Assembly: GCA_036287865.1 (NCBI GenBank)
Contig: CP126743.1
Coordinates: 62,001 to 126,000, forward strand
DNA from: Fluviibacter phosphoraccumulans_A
GTDB taxonomy: Bacteria; Pseudomonadota; Gammaproteobacteria; Burkholderiales; Rhodocyclaceae
Direction: 5' to 3'
DNA: 64,000 bases
The position numbers and the translations under genes are program-made. Position 1 is the first letter of the stretch, and each line of letters begins with the position of its first letter. The notes below the pieces were generated by a model that saw nothing but the letters and a program-made list of their open reading frames with translations, was not told where the DNA came from and ran no database searches. This document shows, one piece after another, positions 18,356 to 27,834 of the stretch.

Positions 18356-20211
18356 GTCTTGCCGAACGCGTCACTACCCTATTGCACAGCGCGACCCTAT
18401 GCCTTGCGCTGCTCGTCACGCCTGCAGCGCAGGCTGCACCCGACAACTTCGGCGGCACATTCTTGCCACCAGCACAGGCCTTCCGCCCCTCCGCCGAAGC
18501 CATTTCGACCGATCGTATTCAGGTTCGCTTTGATGTGCAGCCCGGCTATTACCTTTATCGCGAAAAACTTGGCGTGGATGTCACTGGGCTCGTCCCTGCC
18601 GGGGTGCAACTGACCCCGGGTGAACTTCCCAAAGGGATCCAGAAAGACGACCCCAATTTCGGCCCTACCGAGATTTACCAGGAGCCGCTGAACTGGCCCA
18701 TTCAGATCAGCGGTGTGCAACGCCCTCTGACATTAACGCTCTCCGTGCGCTATCAGGGTTGCGCCAGCCAGGGCATCTGTTACCCGCCTGAAATTGCACT
18801 TTTTCCTGTTACCCTCCCAGCAGCAACAGAGACTGTCACAGAACCGACGCCTGCGCCAAATGCGACGCCACCCCAAGCTGCCAACGGCATCACGGAAATT
18901 GCCCGCTCGCTGGATGAAGGCATGCTGTGGCTGAACCTACTCCTGTTCTTTGGTGCCGGTGTTGGTCTGGCATTTACACCATGCATGCTGCCCATGATGC
19001 CGATTGTCGTCACCGTCATCCTTGGTCGTCATGATGATGCGCACCCGATATCGCATACACGTGGCTTTATGCTAGCGCTATTTTATGTGCTGGGCATGGC
19101 CATTACCTACAGTGTCGCCGGTGTTTTCGCCGGCCTGAGCGGCACTTTGGTTTCCGGCCTTCTGCAAAATCCCTGGGTGCTCGGTAGCTTTGCGCTTGTC
19201 TACGTGGTGCTGGCTGGCGGCATGCTGGGCTTTTATACCTTGCAACTACCCAACGCGCTACAAGGCAAACTGGCTGAAGGCAGTCAGCGCCTGCATGGCG
19301 GCTCTCTACCCGCCGTCTTTGGCCTTGGCGCCCTCTCTGCATTGATTGTCGGCCCCTGTGTCGCCGCCCCACTGGCTGGCGCCTTGCTTTACATCGGCCA
19401 GACCGGCAATGCCTTTATGGGTGGCTTGCTGTTATTCAGCCTGGCTCTGGGCATGGGTGTGCCACTCCTGGCGATGGGCGCCTCTGCCGGTACGCTGGTA
19501 CCTAAAACGGGCCCGTGGATGGAATCGATCAAGAAAGCCTTTGGCTTCATTCTGCTCGGCACCGCCTGGTGGATTGTCTCGCCTGTTTTACCCGGTTCGG
19601 TCACCCTCGGCGGCTTTGGTGTTTTAGCCATACTTGCCGCCATTCTCCTGCGCGCTATCGACCGCCTGCCACCCATGGAGCCACTTTCTGCGCGCCTGGC
19701 AAAAGCGCTTGGCATCATCTTCCTGATTGTTGGTCTTGCCTGGATCGTCGGCGCCTTGGCGGGCGGCATACGACTCGACCAACCCCTGAGCCCCTTCACA
19801 AACAACCCGTCGGAAGCCGTGGCTCAAACGACATCGCTCCCGATAATTGCTGTCACGACACCGGAAGCACTAGATAACGCGCTGCGAGACAGCCAGAAAC
19901 CCGTCTTTATTGACGTGTATGCCGACTGGTGTGTGAGCTGCAAGGAATTTGAACGCGATACCCTGAGCGATCCAGCTGTTCGCCAGGCCCTGGCGGCGTT
20001 CACGCTGATCCGTGTGGATGTCACCGCCAGCGATGATGCGGCACGCAATCTGCTGAAACGCTTTGGCCTCTATGGCCCACCGGGCATGGTTTTCTATGCA
20101 CCAGGCGGCCGTTTACTGCACGATGCCACGCTCGCTGGCTACGTTGGCCCGGATGCCTTCCTGAAACATTTGAACCATGTCCAGACGTTGGCGACCAAAG
20201 CAACGCCCTAA
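18352..20211 (+). CDS. dsbD: thiol:disulfide interchange protein DsbD
   Basis: Moves electrons from cytoplasmic thioredoxin across the inner membrane to periplasmic thiol proteins. 619 residues from ATG 18352, which overlaps the cutA stop; the next upstream in-frame start would disrupt the signal peptide. Order: signal peptide (to about 28), periplasmic alpha domain with YQGCASQGICYPP (near 130-142), eight-helix beta domain with TPCMLPMMPIV and IVGPCVAAPLAG, and a C-terminal thioredoxin domain with YADWCVSCKEFE (near 523-534). All three redox pairs are present. Confidence 0.95.
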   Translation: MSLAERVTTLLHSATLCLALLVTPAAQAAPDNFGGTFLPPAQAFRPSAEAISTDRIQVRFDVQPGYYLYREKLGVDVTGLVPAGVQLTPGELPKGIQKDDPNFGPTEIYQEPLNWPIQISGVQRPLTLTLSVRYQGCASQGICYPPEIALFPVTLPAATETVTEPTPAPNATPPQAANGITEIARSLDEGMLWLNLLLFFGAGVGLAFTPCMLPMMPIVVTVILGRHDDAHPISHTRGFMLALFYVLGMAITYSVAGVFAGLSGTLVSGLLQNPWVLGSFALVYVVLAGGMLGFYTLQLPNALQGKLAEGSQRLHGGSLPAVFGLGALSALIVGPCVAAPLAGALLYIGQTGNAFMGGLLLFSLALGMGVPLLAMGASAGTLVPKTGPWMESIKKAFGFILLGTAWWIVSPVLPGSVTLGGFGVLAILAAILLRAIDRLPPMEPLSARLAKALGIIFLIVGLAWIVGALAGGIRLDQPLSPFTNNPSEAVAQTTSLPIIAVTTPEALDNALRDSQKPVFIDVYADWCVSCKEFERDTLSDPAVRQALAAFTLIRVDVTASDDAARNLLKRFGLYGPPGMVFYAPGGRLLHDATLAGYVGPDAFLKHLNHVQTLATKATP

Positions 20212-20300
20212 GGGCACAAAAGCCTAATTTCACGCGGCTCTGAGCGGGGGCGCATGTTAGAATTGCAGACTGATTACCCATGCCACCCCCTGCCGATCCT

Positions 20301-20918
20301 ATGTTTTCAGGAATTATTGCTGCTGTCGGACAAATACGTGATGTCGCCCCGCGTGCGAGCGGTGTGCGTCTGACCATTGATGCTGACGCGCTGGATCTGA
20401 GCGATGTCATTCTAGGCGACTCAATCGCCTGTAACGGCGTATGCCTGACCGTGGTTGACCTACTGCCACAGAACCAACCCACGGCTTTCATTGTCGATGT
20501 ATCCGACGAAACGCTGCACTGTACAACGGGTCTTGCAGCCGGTGGACTACTGAATCTCGAAAAAGCACTGCGCCTAGCAGATCGCCTGGGTGGCCATCTG
20601 GTGACTGGCCACGTGGATGGCATTGGCTCAGTGCGCCACTTTGCGCCAACAACAGCAGATACCCAGGGTGACTGGCTACTGACCATCGAAGCGCCCGACG
20701 CACTGGCACCCTTTATTGCCCGCAAGGGTTCCATTACGGTTAACGGCACCAGCCTCACCGTAAACGAAGTGGACGGCCGTCAGTTCTCGATCAATCTGAT
20801 TCCGCACACCCTACAGAACACCATGCTGCATACCCTCAGCGTAAATACCCCGGTAAATCTGGAAATCGATGTGATCGCCCGTTACTGCGAACGACTCCTG
20901 AGCTATACCCAATCATGA
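20301..20918 (+). CDS. ribE: riboflavin synthase, alpha subunit type
   Basis: Dismutates two 6,7-dimethyl-8-ribityllumazines into riboflavin and a pyrimidinedione. 205 residues from ATG 20301, chosen because the family begins MFSGII; an ATG at 20280 adds seven unlikely residues. Two lumazine-binding repeats are visible: the first with GDSIACNGVCLTV and the second with KGSITVNGTSLTVNEV, joined by LGGHLVTGHVDGIG. It overlaps the next gene by four bases (ATGA). I saw no FMN riboswitch in the short leader. Confidence 0.94.
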   Translation: MFSGIIAAVGQIRDVAPRASGVRLTIDADALDLSDVILGDSIACNGVCLTVVDLLPQNQPTAFIVDVSDETLHCTTGLAAGGLLNLEKALRLADRLGGHLVTGHVDGIGSVRHFAPTTADTQGDWLLTIEAPDALAPFIARKGSITVNGTSLTVNEVDGRQFSINLIPHTLQNTMLHTLSVNTPVNLEIDVIARYCERLLSYTQS

Positions 20919-22045
20919 CCGCTGAAGATACTTTGCCGCGCATTTCACCGACGCAGGAAATTATTGCCGAACTACGTGCCGGCCGCATGGTAGTGCTTGT
21001 GGACGAAGAAGATCGCGAAAACGAAGGCGATCTCGTTCTGGCGGCCGACCATGTGACCCCGGAAGCCATTAACTTCATGGCCCGCTTTGGTCGCGGTCTG
21101 ATTTGCCTGACGCTCACTGAACAACGTTGCCGCCAACTCGGTTTAAACCAGATGGCGCGAGACAACAAGGCGCAATTTGGCACTGCCTTTACGGTGTCTA
21201 TCGAAGCAGCCGAAGGCGTGACGACCGGCATTTCGGCCCACGATCGCGCCCGCACCATTCAAGCGGCTGTAGCCGCTGATGCCAAACCATCGGACATCGT
21301 GCAACCCGGTCACATCTTCCCGATCATGGCGCGTCCGGGTGGCGTGCTTGTTCGTGCCGGACATACCGAAGCCGGTTGCGATCTGGCAACGCTGGCCGGC
21401 CTGAGCCCCGCCTCTGTGATCTGCGAGATCATGAGCGAAGACGGCTCCATGGCACGCCTACCGGAGCTGCGTGAATTTGCTGCAGAACATGGCCTGAAAA
21501 TTGGCACCATTGCCGATCTGATCCATTACCGCAGTCAGCACGAAACCCTGGTGACCCGCGCCGGCTATCGCGAACTGATTAACCGCCACGGCACCTTTGC
21601 GCTACACACCTACGCCGACAAAACCTCCGACGAGGTGCATCTGGCCCTGGTAAAAGGTAAACCGACACCGCAAAGCGAAACGCTCGTGCGCGTCCATGTA
21701 CCGGTCTCTATTCTGGATTTTCTGGCGCCGGAAGGCACGGGCCACAGCATCATGCTGGATGATGCGATGGCCGCCGTTGGCGCCGCCGATCAAGGTGTAC
21801 TGGTGATGCTGCATAAACCGCTGAGCGTTCAGGAACTACTGCAGGGCCTGACCCGTTCACCCGATCAGACGGTTCCCCGCAAATGGGATCCGTTACTGCA
21901 TGGTATCGGCGCACAAATCCTGCGCGACCTGGGCGTGCACAAAATGCATCTACTCTCCAGCCCACAGCGAATTCCGGCCATGACTGGCTTCGATCTTGAA
22001 ATCACTGGTTTCCAGCTGCCCGATGGCAGCCACACCGGTCTGTAA
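20915..22045 (+). CDS. ribB: DHBP synthase with degenerate GTP cyclohydrolase II-like domain
   Basis: The N-terminal domain (about 10-205) is 3,4-dihydroxy-2-butanone 4-phosphate synthase. It has the metal-binding DEEDRENEGDL near 31-41, TTGISAHDRA, and HTEAGCDLATLAGL, and supplies the four-carbon unit of riboflavin. The C-terminal 160 residues resemble GTP cyclohydrolase II (HLALVKGKPTP, VRVHVPVSILDFL). They lack the zinc motif SECLTGDxxxSxRCDCG and its three cysteines, so cyclohydrolase activity is unlikely. A separate ribA would be needed elsewhere. Such hybrids are known in several beta- and epsilonproteobacteria. It lies between ribE and ribH in one operon. Confidence 0.92.
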   Translation: MTAEDTLPRISPTQEIIAELRAGRMVVLVDEEDRENEGDLVLAADHVTPEAINFMARFGRGLICLTLTEQRCRQLGLNQMARDNKAQFGTAFTVSIEAAEGVTTGISAHDRARTIQAAVAADAKPSDIVQPGHIFPIMARPGGVLVRAGHTEAGCDLATLAGLSPASVICEIMSEDGSMARLPELREFAAEHGLKIGTIADLIHYRSQHETLVTRAGYRELINRHGTFALHTYADKTSDEVHLALVKGKPTPQSETLVRVHVPVSILDFLAPEGTGHSIMLDDAMAAVGAADQGVLVMLHKPLSVQELLQGLTRSPDQTVPRKWDPLLHGIGAQILRDLGVHKMHLLSSPQRIPAMTGFDLEITGFQLPDGSHTGL

Positions 22046-22062
22046 TAAACATAGGATTCGTA

Positions 22063-22560
22063 ATGACCAGCTATCAGGAATACCCCAGTAATGAAAATGG
22101 CACAGGCCTACGCATCGGCGTTGTTGTAGCCCGTTTCAATCAGGATATTTGCGATGGCCTGCTCTCCGGCGCTATTAACGAGCTCCATTTGCTGGGAGTT
22201 GCTGCCGAAGACATTACGGTTTGCAGCGTACCTGGCGCACTGGAGATCCCCCTCGTATTACAAAGCCTGGCGGATGCCGAAGAATCGCCTTACGATGCAC
22301 TGATAGCGCTGGGCGCTGTGGTGCGCGGCGAAACCTATCACTTTGAAGTGGTCAGCAACGACAGTTGCCGTGCCGTGATGGAAGTGCAACTGGCCACGGG
22401 CATCCCTATCGCCAATGGCATTCTCACCACAGAGAATGATGACCAGGCACTCGTCCGCATGCACAGCAAAGGCGCGGACTGCGCCCGTTGCGCGGTCGAA
22501 ATGGCGCGTCTGCATGCCAGCATCCGCCTTGGCGACAAACCCCAACCAGCACGAGGCTGA
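22063..22560 (+). CDS. ribH: 6,7-dimethyl-8-ribityllumazine synthase
   Basis: Condenses DHBP with the ribityl-aminopyrimidine to give lumazine. 165 residues with VVARFNQDICDGLLSGA near the N-terminus, the VPGALEIPLV substrate loop, ALGAVVRGETYHFE with the catalytic histidine, and NGILTTENDDQALVR. Usual length, intact, 17 bases after ribB and 2 bases before nusB. Confidence 0.95.
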   Translation: MTSYQEYPSNENGTGLRIGVVVARFNQDICDGLLSGAINELHLLGVAAEDITVCSVPGALEIPLVLQSLADAEESPYDALIALGAVVRGETYHFEVVSNDSCRAVMEVQLATGIPIANGILTTENDDQALVRMHSKGADCARCAVEMARLHASIRLGDKPQPARG

Positions 22561-22562
22561 GC

Positions 22563-23036
22563 ATGACCCAACAAAACGCCAAACCCGCCAACGGCCCCAA
22601 ACCGGCGCGTCGTCGCGCACGTGAAGCCGCAATGCAAGCACTGTATGGCTGGCAAGTCGGCGGCCAGGATCTGGCTTCTTGCGAAATTGCCCTGCACGAA
22701 GTTGAAGGCTTTAATACACTGCGCGATCTAGAGCAAAACTTTGCGATTAGTCTGTTACGCAGCTGCATTGCGCAACACGACACGCTGCGAGAACAATTAA
22801 CACCATTGCTGGATCGCCCATTTAACGAGCTCTCACCGGTGGAAGCCTGCATTTTGCTGATTGGCGCCAACGAAATGGCCAACAGCCCAGAAACACCTCT
22901 GCGGGTCGTGCTCAACGAAGCGATTGAACTTGCCAAGACCTTCGGCGGCACCGATGGACACAAGTTTGTTAATGGCGTTCTGGATCGTCTCGCACCAACG
23001 CTGCGGCCCCTGGAAAGCAATCGGCCTAGCCGCTGA
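22563..23036 (+). CDS. nusB: transcription antitermination factor NusB
   Basis: Binds boxA RNA with NusE in rRNA antitermination. 157 residues from ATG 22563. The helical core starts with ARRRAREAAMQALYGWQ after a 19-residue basic leader and ends with the highly conserved RVVLNEAIELAKTFGGTDGH and KFVNGVLDRLA. The ribH-nusB-thiL linkage is standard. Intact. Confidence 0.94.
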   Translation: MTQQNAKPANGPKPARRRAREAAMQALYGWQVGGQDLASCEIALHEVEGFNTLRDLEQNFAISLLRSCIAQHDTLREQLTPLLDRPFNELSPVEACILLIGANEMANSPETPLRVVLNEAIELAKTFGGTDGHKFVNGVLDRLAPTLRPLESNRPSR

Positions 23037-23042
23037 TTCATC

Positions 23043-24035
23043 ATGGCAGGCGAGTTCGCCCTGATCGAACGCCTGCTCAAGCAGGCAACGCCTGCACATG
23101 CAGAACTAAGGCCCGGTTTGTTGGTTGGCCCTGGCGATGATTGCGCGCTGATTACACCGCCCGCTGCCAATGACGTATTTGCCATTACTACCGACATGCT
23201 GGTGGAAGGCACGCACTTTCTGGGAACAGATAATCCTCGTGATCTTGGTTGGAAGACCCTGGCCGTTAATTTGTCGGATCTGGCAGCCATGGGTGCTGTG
23301 CCGCGTTATGCAACTCTCGCGGTTTCTTTGCTGGCGACCGATGTAAGCAGCGGTTGGGTTGATGAATTCTTTAGCGGCTTTACCGCATGCGCCCAACAAT
23401 ACGATGTATCACTCATAGGCGGCGATACGACCTGTGGGCCACGATCTTTCAGCGTCACGGCTTTTGGCACCGTACACCCAAATCAGGCGCTACGCCGAAG
23501 CGGCGCCCAGGACCAGGATGATATCTGGATCTCCGGCACACCCGGTCTGGCTGCATTAGGGCTGGCAGGTAAGCTGGGTGCCACGACCTTGCCTGCCGCA
23601 CTTGAAAAGACCGTCTATAACGCCTTGCATCGCCCGCAACCCCGCGTTTCATTAGGCCTATCGCTTGCCGGATTGGCGCATAGCTGCCTGGATGTCTCAG
23701 ACGGGCTGCTACAAGACCTGGGGCACATCACTCATGCTTCTGACCTGTCAGCCACACTGGAACTAGCCGCACTGCCACCCATCCCTTCTGATGTTGATGC
23801 GCTGCTATGGCAACAATGTCTACTAGGCGGCGGCGATGACTACGAGCTCCTGTTTACGGCGTCACCAACCGACCGCCCTAAAATCGAAGCTTTAGCGCTA
23901 CAACTGGCTCTTCCGCTGCATCGTATTGGTCAGATGCACGCCGATGGCAAAGCAGGCACAATCACCCTATTAGACACCCACCAGAAACCTGTTGATCTGA
24001 GCGATCTAAGACAGGGTTTCGATCATTTTGCCTAA
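23043..24035 (+). CDS. thiL: thiamine-monophosphate kinase
   Basis: Phosphorylates thiamine monophosphate to the active diphosphate. The 330-residue protein begins GEFALIERLL and shows GPGDDCALI (near 29-37) with metal-binding aspartates. It has ITTDMLVEGTHF, LAVNLSDLAAMGA, LIGGDTTCGP (near 125-133), CLDVSDGLLQDLGH and GGGDDYELLFT in the order expected of the family. Six bases after nusB. Intact. Confidence 0.95.
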   Translation: MAGEFALIERLLKQATPAHAELRPGLLVGPGDDCALITPPAANDVFAITTDMLVEGTHFLGTDNPRDLGWKTLAVNLSDLAAMGAVPRYATLAVSLLATDVSSGWVDEFFSGFTACAQQYDVSLIGGDTTCGPRSFSVTAFGTVHPNQALRRSGAQDQDDIWISGTPGLAALGLAGKLGATTLPAALEKTVYNALHRPQPRVSLGLSLAGLAHSCLDVSDGLLQDLGHITHASDLSATLELAALPPIPSDVDALLWQQCLLGGGDDYELLFTASPTDRPKIEALALQLALPLHRIGQMHADGKAGTITLLDTHQKPVDLSDLRQGFDHFA

Positions 24036-24047
24036 GTACGCATCGTC

Positions 24048-24599
24048 ATGACCGAGCTCACACCATCGACTGCTACCGAAACTGCTCTGGTTGAACGACC
24101 AACGCTACGATTTATGTTGGCGCACCCTTTACATCTCTTTGCATTGGGCTTCGGCAGTGGCCTCTCGCCCTATACCCCCGGCACCTTCGGCACCCTATTT
24201 GCTTGGGCCAGCTTTCGTTCTCTGGATATCGCGCTGCCTGCCGATATTTTTCTACTGCTGATTTTTCTGTCTTTCGTGCTTGGAATTGTGGCAATTGAAA
24301 AAACCGGCACTGCGCTCGGCGAAATCGATCATGGTGGCATTGTCTGGGATGAGATCGTCCCATTATGGGGCGTGCTCTGGACTCTCTCTCAAGTTATGGG
24401 AGACAACCTTCTCTGGCAAGGCATAGCCTTTGCACTCTTCCGCCTTTATGACATCAAAAAACCCTGGCCAGCCAGCTACTATGACCAACGTGTTAAAAAT
24501 GGCTACGGCGTCATGATGGACGATGTGATTGCCGGGCTCTATACCTTGCTCACGCTCGCGGTACTGCTGGTAGTTGTTTACCTGAATGCACATCAGTAA
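24048..24599 (+). CDS. pgpA: phosphatidylglycerophosphatase A
   Basis: Removes phosphate from phosphatidylglycerophosphate in phosphatidylglycerol synthesis at the inner membrane. 183 residues with GFGSGLSPYTPGTFGTL near 35-51, acidic WDEIVPLWG near 100, and RLYDIKKPWPASYYDQRVKNGYG plus MMDDVIAGLYT at the end, all typical. Several hydrophobic helices. It lies 12 bases after thiL. Intact. Confidence 0.93.
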   Translation: MTELTPSTATETALVERPTLRFMLAHPLHLFALGFGSGLSPYTPGTFGTLFAWASFRSLDIALPADIFLLLIFLSFVLGIVAIEKTGTALGEIDHGGIVWDEIVPLWGVLWTLSQVMGDNLLWQGIAFALFRLYDIKKPWPASYYDQRVKNGYGVMMDDVIAGLYTLLTLAVLLVVVYLNAHQ

Positions 24600-24609
24600 T
24601 TCCCTCTCC

Positions 24610-25107
24610 ATGCCCATCGATTCATTACTGACCGACATCGCCACAGGCCTCACACAAGGCGGCAAACGGTTAGTCACCGCCGAGTCATGCACGGGCGGCC
24701 TCGTCGCTGCTGCCTTGACCTCTCGTCCTGGCGGCTCCGGTTGGTTCGAACGCGGCTGGGTTACTTATTCCAATGCGGCAAAAACCGAAGAACTCGGTGT
24801 AGATGCTGCACTGATTACCCAGCAGGGTGCGGTTAGCGAAGCTGTCGCTGCCGCCATGGCAGGCGGCGCTTGCGCGCATAGCCTTGGCGACTATGCGATT
24901 GCCATTACCGGCATTGCCGGACCCGACGGTGGCTCAGTCGAGAAACCTGTTGGCACCGTGTGTTTTGGCTGGGCTAATCGACAACACTGCCATACAGAAA
25001 CCATGCATTTCAAGGGCGACCGCCAATTAATTCGCCAGCAAGCGACGATCCATGCGCTTGCCGGTTTTCTTCTGTTTTTAAACAACCCCAATCACTATTC
25101 CTCCTGA
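24610..25107 (+). CDS. pncC: nicotinamide-nucleotide amidase (CinA C-terminal type)
   Basis: Hydrolyses nicotinamide mononucleotide to nicotinate mononucleotide for NAD recycling. 165 residues from ATG 24610. A further in-frame ATG at 24586 overlaps pgpA and would add eight residues. Motifs are TAESCTGGLVAAALTSRPGGSGWF, YSNAAKTEELGV, GAVSEAVAAAMAGGA, AITGIAGPDGGSVEKPVGTV and a terminal DRQLIRQQATIHAL. Stand-alone amidase without the CinA N-terminal domain. Intact. Confidence 0.92.
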   Translation: MPIDSLLTDIATGLTQGGKRLVTAESCTGGLVAAALTSRPGGSGWFERGWVTYSNAAKTEELGVDAALITQQGAVSEAVAAAMAGGACAHSLGDYAIAITGIAGPDGGSVEKPVGTVCFGWANRQHCHTETMHFKGDRQLIRQQATIHALAGFLLFLNNPNHYSS

Positions 25108-25117
25108 GGGCTTTGTC

Positions 25118-26323
25118 ATGTTTCGTTTCGGCACACCTAATTCTTCCAGCGCGCTGCGTGTCATGATGCTCGGCTGCGGCGAGCTCGGTAAAGAGGTCGT
25201 TATTTCGTTACAACGATTAGGTTGCGAAGTGATTGCCGTCGATCGTTATGCTGGCGCGCCTGCCATGCAGGTAGCGCATCGTGCGCACGTCATCAACATG
25301 ACGGATAGCGAAGCGCTGCGCGAGCTCGTGCTGCGCGAAAATCCTGATCTCGTTGTCCCGGAAATTGAAGCCATCGCTACCGACATGCTCATAGAAATCG
25401 AACGCGATGGTCTGGCTGAAGTCATTCCTACAGCTCGCGCCACACAACTCACCATGAACCGTAAAGGCATCCGTCGCCTTGCTGCCGAAACTCTCGGATT
25501 GCCAACATCGGCTTACCAATTTGCCGACTCGCTCGAGGAAATGCAGGCAGCCATCGATGTAATTGGCTACCCGTGTTTCATCAAACCGGTGATGTCGTCG
25601 TCCGGCAAAGGCCAATCTCTAGTACGTACGCCTGCAGACGTAAAACCCGCCTGGGATTACGCCGCGGCCGGTGGTCGCGTTAACCAGGGTCGTGTCATCG
25701 TCGAAGGCATGGTCGATTTTGATTACGAAATCACCCAGCTCACGGTACGCGCCGTAGGCGCATCGGGCGCTGTTGAAACCTTCTTCTGTGATCCAATTGG
25801 TCATGTACAGGTAAAAGGTGACTACGTTGAATCGTGGCAGCCAATGCCAATGTCGCAACGTGCTATCGAACGTTCGCGCGAAATTGCCCAGGCCGTTACC
25901 GAAAACCTGGGCGGTCGCGGCATATTCGGGGTTGAGCTGTTTGTGAAAGGCGACGACGTCTGGTTCTCCGAAGTCAGCCCACGACCACATGACACCGGCC
26001 TGGTCACGCTTTGCACACAATGCCAATCTGAGTTCGAACTTCATGCCCGCGCCATTCTGGGTTTGCCCGTTAACACGACTTGCAGCCAACCGGGCGCATC
26101 GGCTGTTATCTATGGTGGGCTGGAAGAAAAAGGCATCGCCTACGAAGGTGTTGCCCATGCCTTACAAGTGCCAGATAGCGATCTGCGCCTGTTCGGCAAA
26201 CCAGAAAGCTTCGAACGTCGCCGCATGGGCGTGGCACTAGCCACAGCCAAAGATACTGATGACGCGCGCGCTAAAGCCAAGCAGTGCGCATTGCGTGTAC
26301 AGCCTGTTAGCGGCAATAAATAA
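25118..26323 (+). CDS. purT: formate-dependent GAR transformylase
   Basis: Makes formylglycinamide ribonucleotide from GAR, formate and ATP in purine synthesis. 401 residues of the ATP-grasp fold: MLGCGELGKEVVIS (near 12-25), VPEIEAIATDML, the GAR/formate region EVIPTARATQLTMNRKGIRRLAAE, FIKPVMSSSGKGQS in the ATP loop, and FSEVSPRPHDTGLVTL near the C-terminus. Because PurT releases no folate and PurU (at 59617) makes formate from formyl-THF, the two genes in this window are metabolically linked. Intact. Confidence 0.95.
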   Translation: MFRFGTPNSSSALRVMMLGCGELGKEVVISLQRLGCEVIAVDRYAGAPAMQVAHRAHVINMTDSEALRELVLRENPDLVVPEIEAIATDMLIEIERDGLAEVIPTARATQLTMNRKGIRRLAAETLGLPTSAYQFADSLEEMQAAIDVIGYPCFIKPVMSSSGKGQSLVRTPADVKPAWDYAAAGGRVNQGRVIVEGMVDFDYEITQLTVRAVGASGAVETFFCDPIGHVQVKGDYVESWQPMPMSQRAIERSREIAQAVTENLGGRGIFGVELFVKGDDVWFSEVSPRPHDTGLVTLCTQCQSEFELHARAILGLPVNTTCSQPGASAVIYGGLEEKGIAYEGVAHALQVPDSDLRLFGKPESFERRRMGVALATAKDTDDARAKAKQCALRVQPVSGNK

Positions 26324-26331
26324 GCAGAATC

Positions 26332-27783
26332 ATGCGCGCATCATTCAAGCTACTGGTTCTGACGCTGTCATGCTGCGCGCTTGCCGCTTGTGCCACACGC
26401 CCGGTTAACCCACCCATCGCACAGGTATCAAACGATAAAGCCTACTCTTTTGAACGCAAAGGTCAGAACGAAGCCTAGGCCAAAACCCTCGTTGCACTGG
26501 CTTTTTCCGGTGGTGGCACACGTGCTGCCACCTTTTCGTATGGCGTTCTGGAGACCCTGAACAGGACCGAATTTATCAACGCCGGCGGCAAACAGTCGCG
26601 GATAATCGACCATGTTGATGTCATCACCGGAGTATCCGGTGGCAGTTTCACCGCACTCGCATATGGTCTCTACGGAGACAAACTCTTTGACGATTACGAG
26701 CAGCGTTTTCCGAAAAGAAACGTACAAGGCGAACTTGTCCGACGCAGCCTGAATCCTATTAATTGGGATTATTTGTCATCCACCGGCTGGGGTCGCTCAG
26801 AGCTAGCCGCCGATCTATACGACGAGATTCTTTTCGATGGCGCAACCTTTGCCGATCTGGATAAAAGGAATGGCCCCATCATTGTGGTGTCGGCGACAGA
26901 TTTAGCCACCGGTTCACGCATTATGTTTACCCCATCCAACTTTGATGCCATGTGCGCGGACCTCAGCACCTTTCGCTTGTCGCGCGCTGCTGCGGCTTCT
27001 TCTGCCGTACCAGTCGTCTTGTCGCCGCTCACCATTAATAATTACGGGGGCTCGTGTGGCAAAAAAATGCCTCTGTGGTTTGCCCCTTTTCTCAACACCA
27101 AAAATCCACCGCGACCAGCTGCGCGCACGCTGGAACGCATTCATGAGATTAACAACCTGATGAATGGTGGGGACCCCTATCTGCATCTGGTCGATGGTGG
27201 CATCTCTGACAACCTAGGTCTGCGTGGTGGCGTTGAAGTTTTTAACTGGATGGAAGCGCTCAGAGAAGGTGGTCATCCGACCCCGCTGGACCACGTTAAT
27301 CAGATCATCGTGATCGTCGTTAATTCAATGTCGATTCCCAAAATCAACTGGGACAAGTTGGAAGACCAGCCAGGCACGACCCCCATTCTGATCAAAGCAG
27401 CTGGCGTTCCTTCCAGTGAACAGATCGAGCATTTGCGCGACATTGAGGCCAGATGGGACATGATGCGATCAGTCAGAGATCTGCCGGCAGTAAAGCGCAT
27501 CAAACCGAAAGACTCGAACAGTGCCTTAAACGCTATCCGCAACGTCCCTAATGCCAAACTGTATGTGGTCAACGTTGCTTTTGCCGGGGTGCCTGATGCT
27601 GAAGAACGGGCCTATCTCAACGAGCTGCCAACCTCATTCGTCCTGCCTGACGAAGCCGTTGACCGTTTGCGCACTGATGGCGGCGCTGCTTTGCTGAATT
27701 CACCCGATTTTCAGCAGTTACTCACTGATGCAAAGGCGCGCATCGTGGAGAAATCCGACAATAAGACGGCCGTAGCGCAATAA
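26332..27783 (+). pseudogene. patatin-like phospholipase lipoprotein with internal stop
   Basis: The frame from ATG 26332 encodes a lipoprotein signal with lipobox LAAC (Cys20), then meets TAG at 26476-26478 (codon 49, in ...GQNEA-stop-AKTL), most simply a changed CAG. The same frame continues open to 27783 with GGGTRAATFSYG (oxyanion loop), the serine elbow GVSGGSF, and the catalytic aspartate in HLVDGGISDNLG. A 435-codon frame with one stop suggests recent loss or a point error. Family members are outer-membrane lipases; the substrate is unknown. An internal start at 26773 would lack the catalytic serine and so would not rescue activity. Confidence 0.85.
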
Positions 27784-27834
27784 AGAGCCGGGCACTTTTA
27801 GCCCGTCTCCTGAGTGCGATCAATCAAACGGGGG

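Noticed and set aside
20212..20300. FMN riboswitch before ribE
   Set aside because: The 89-base gap lacks the conserved RFN-element segments and is too short for one plus an expression platform.
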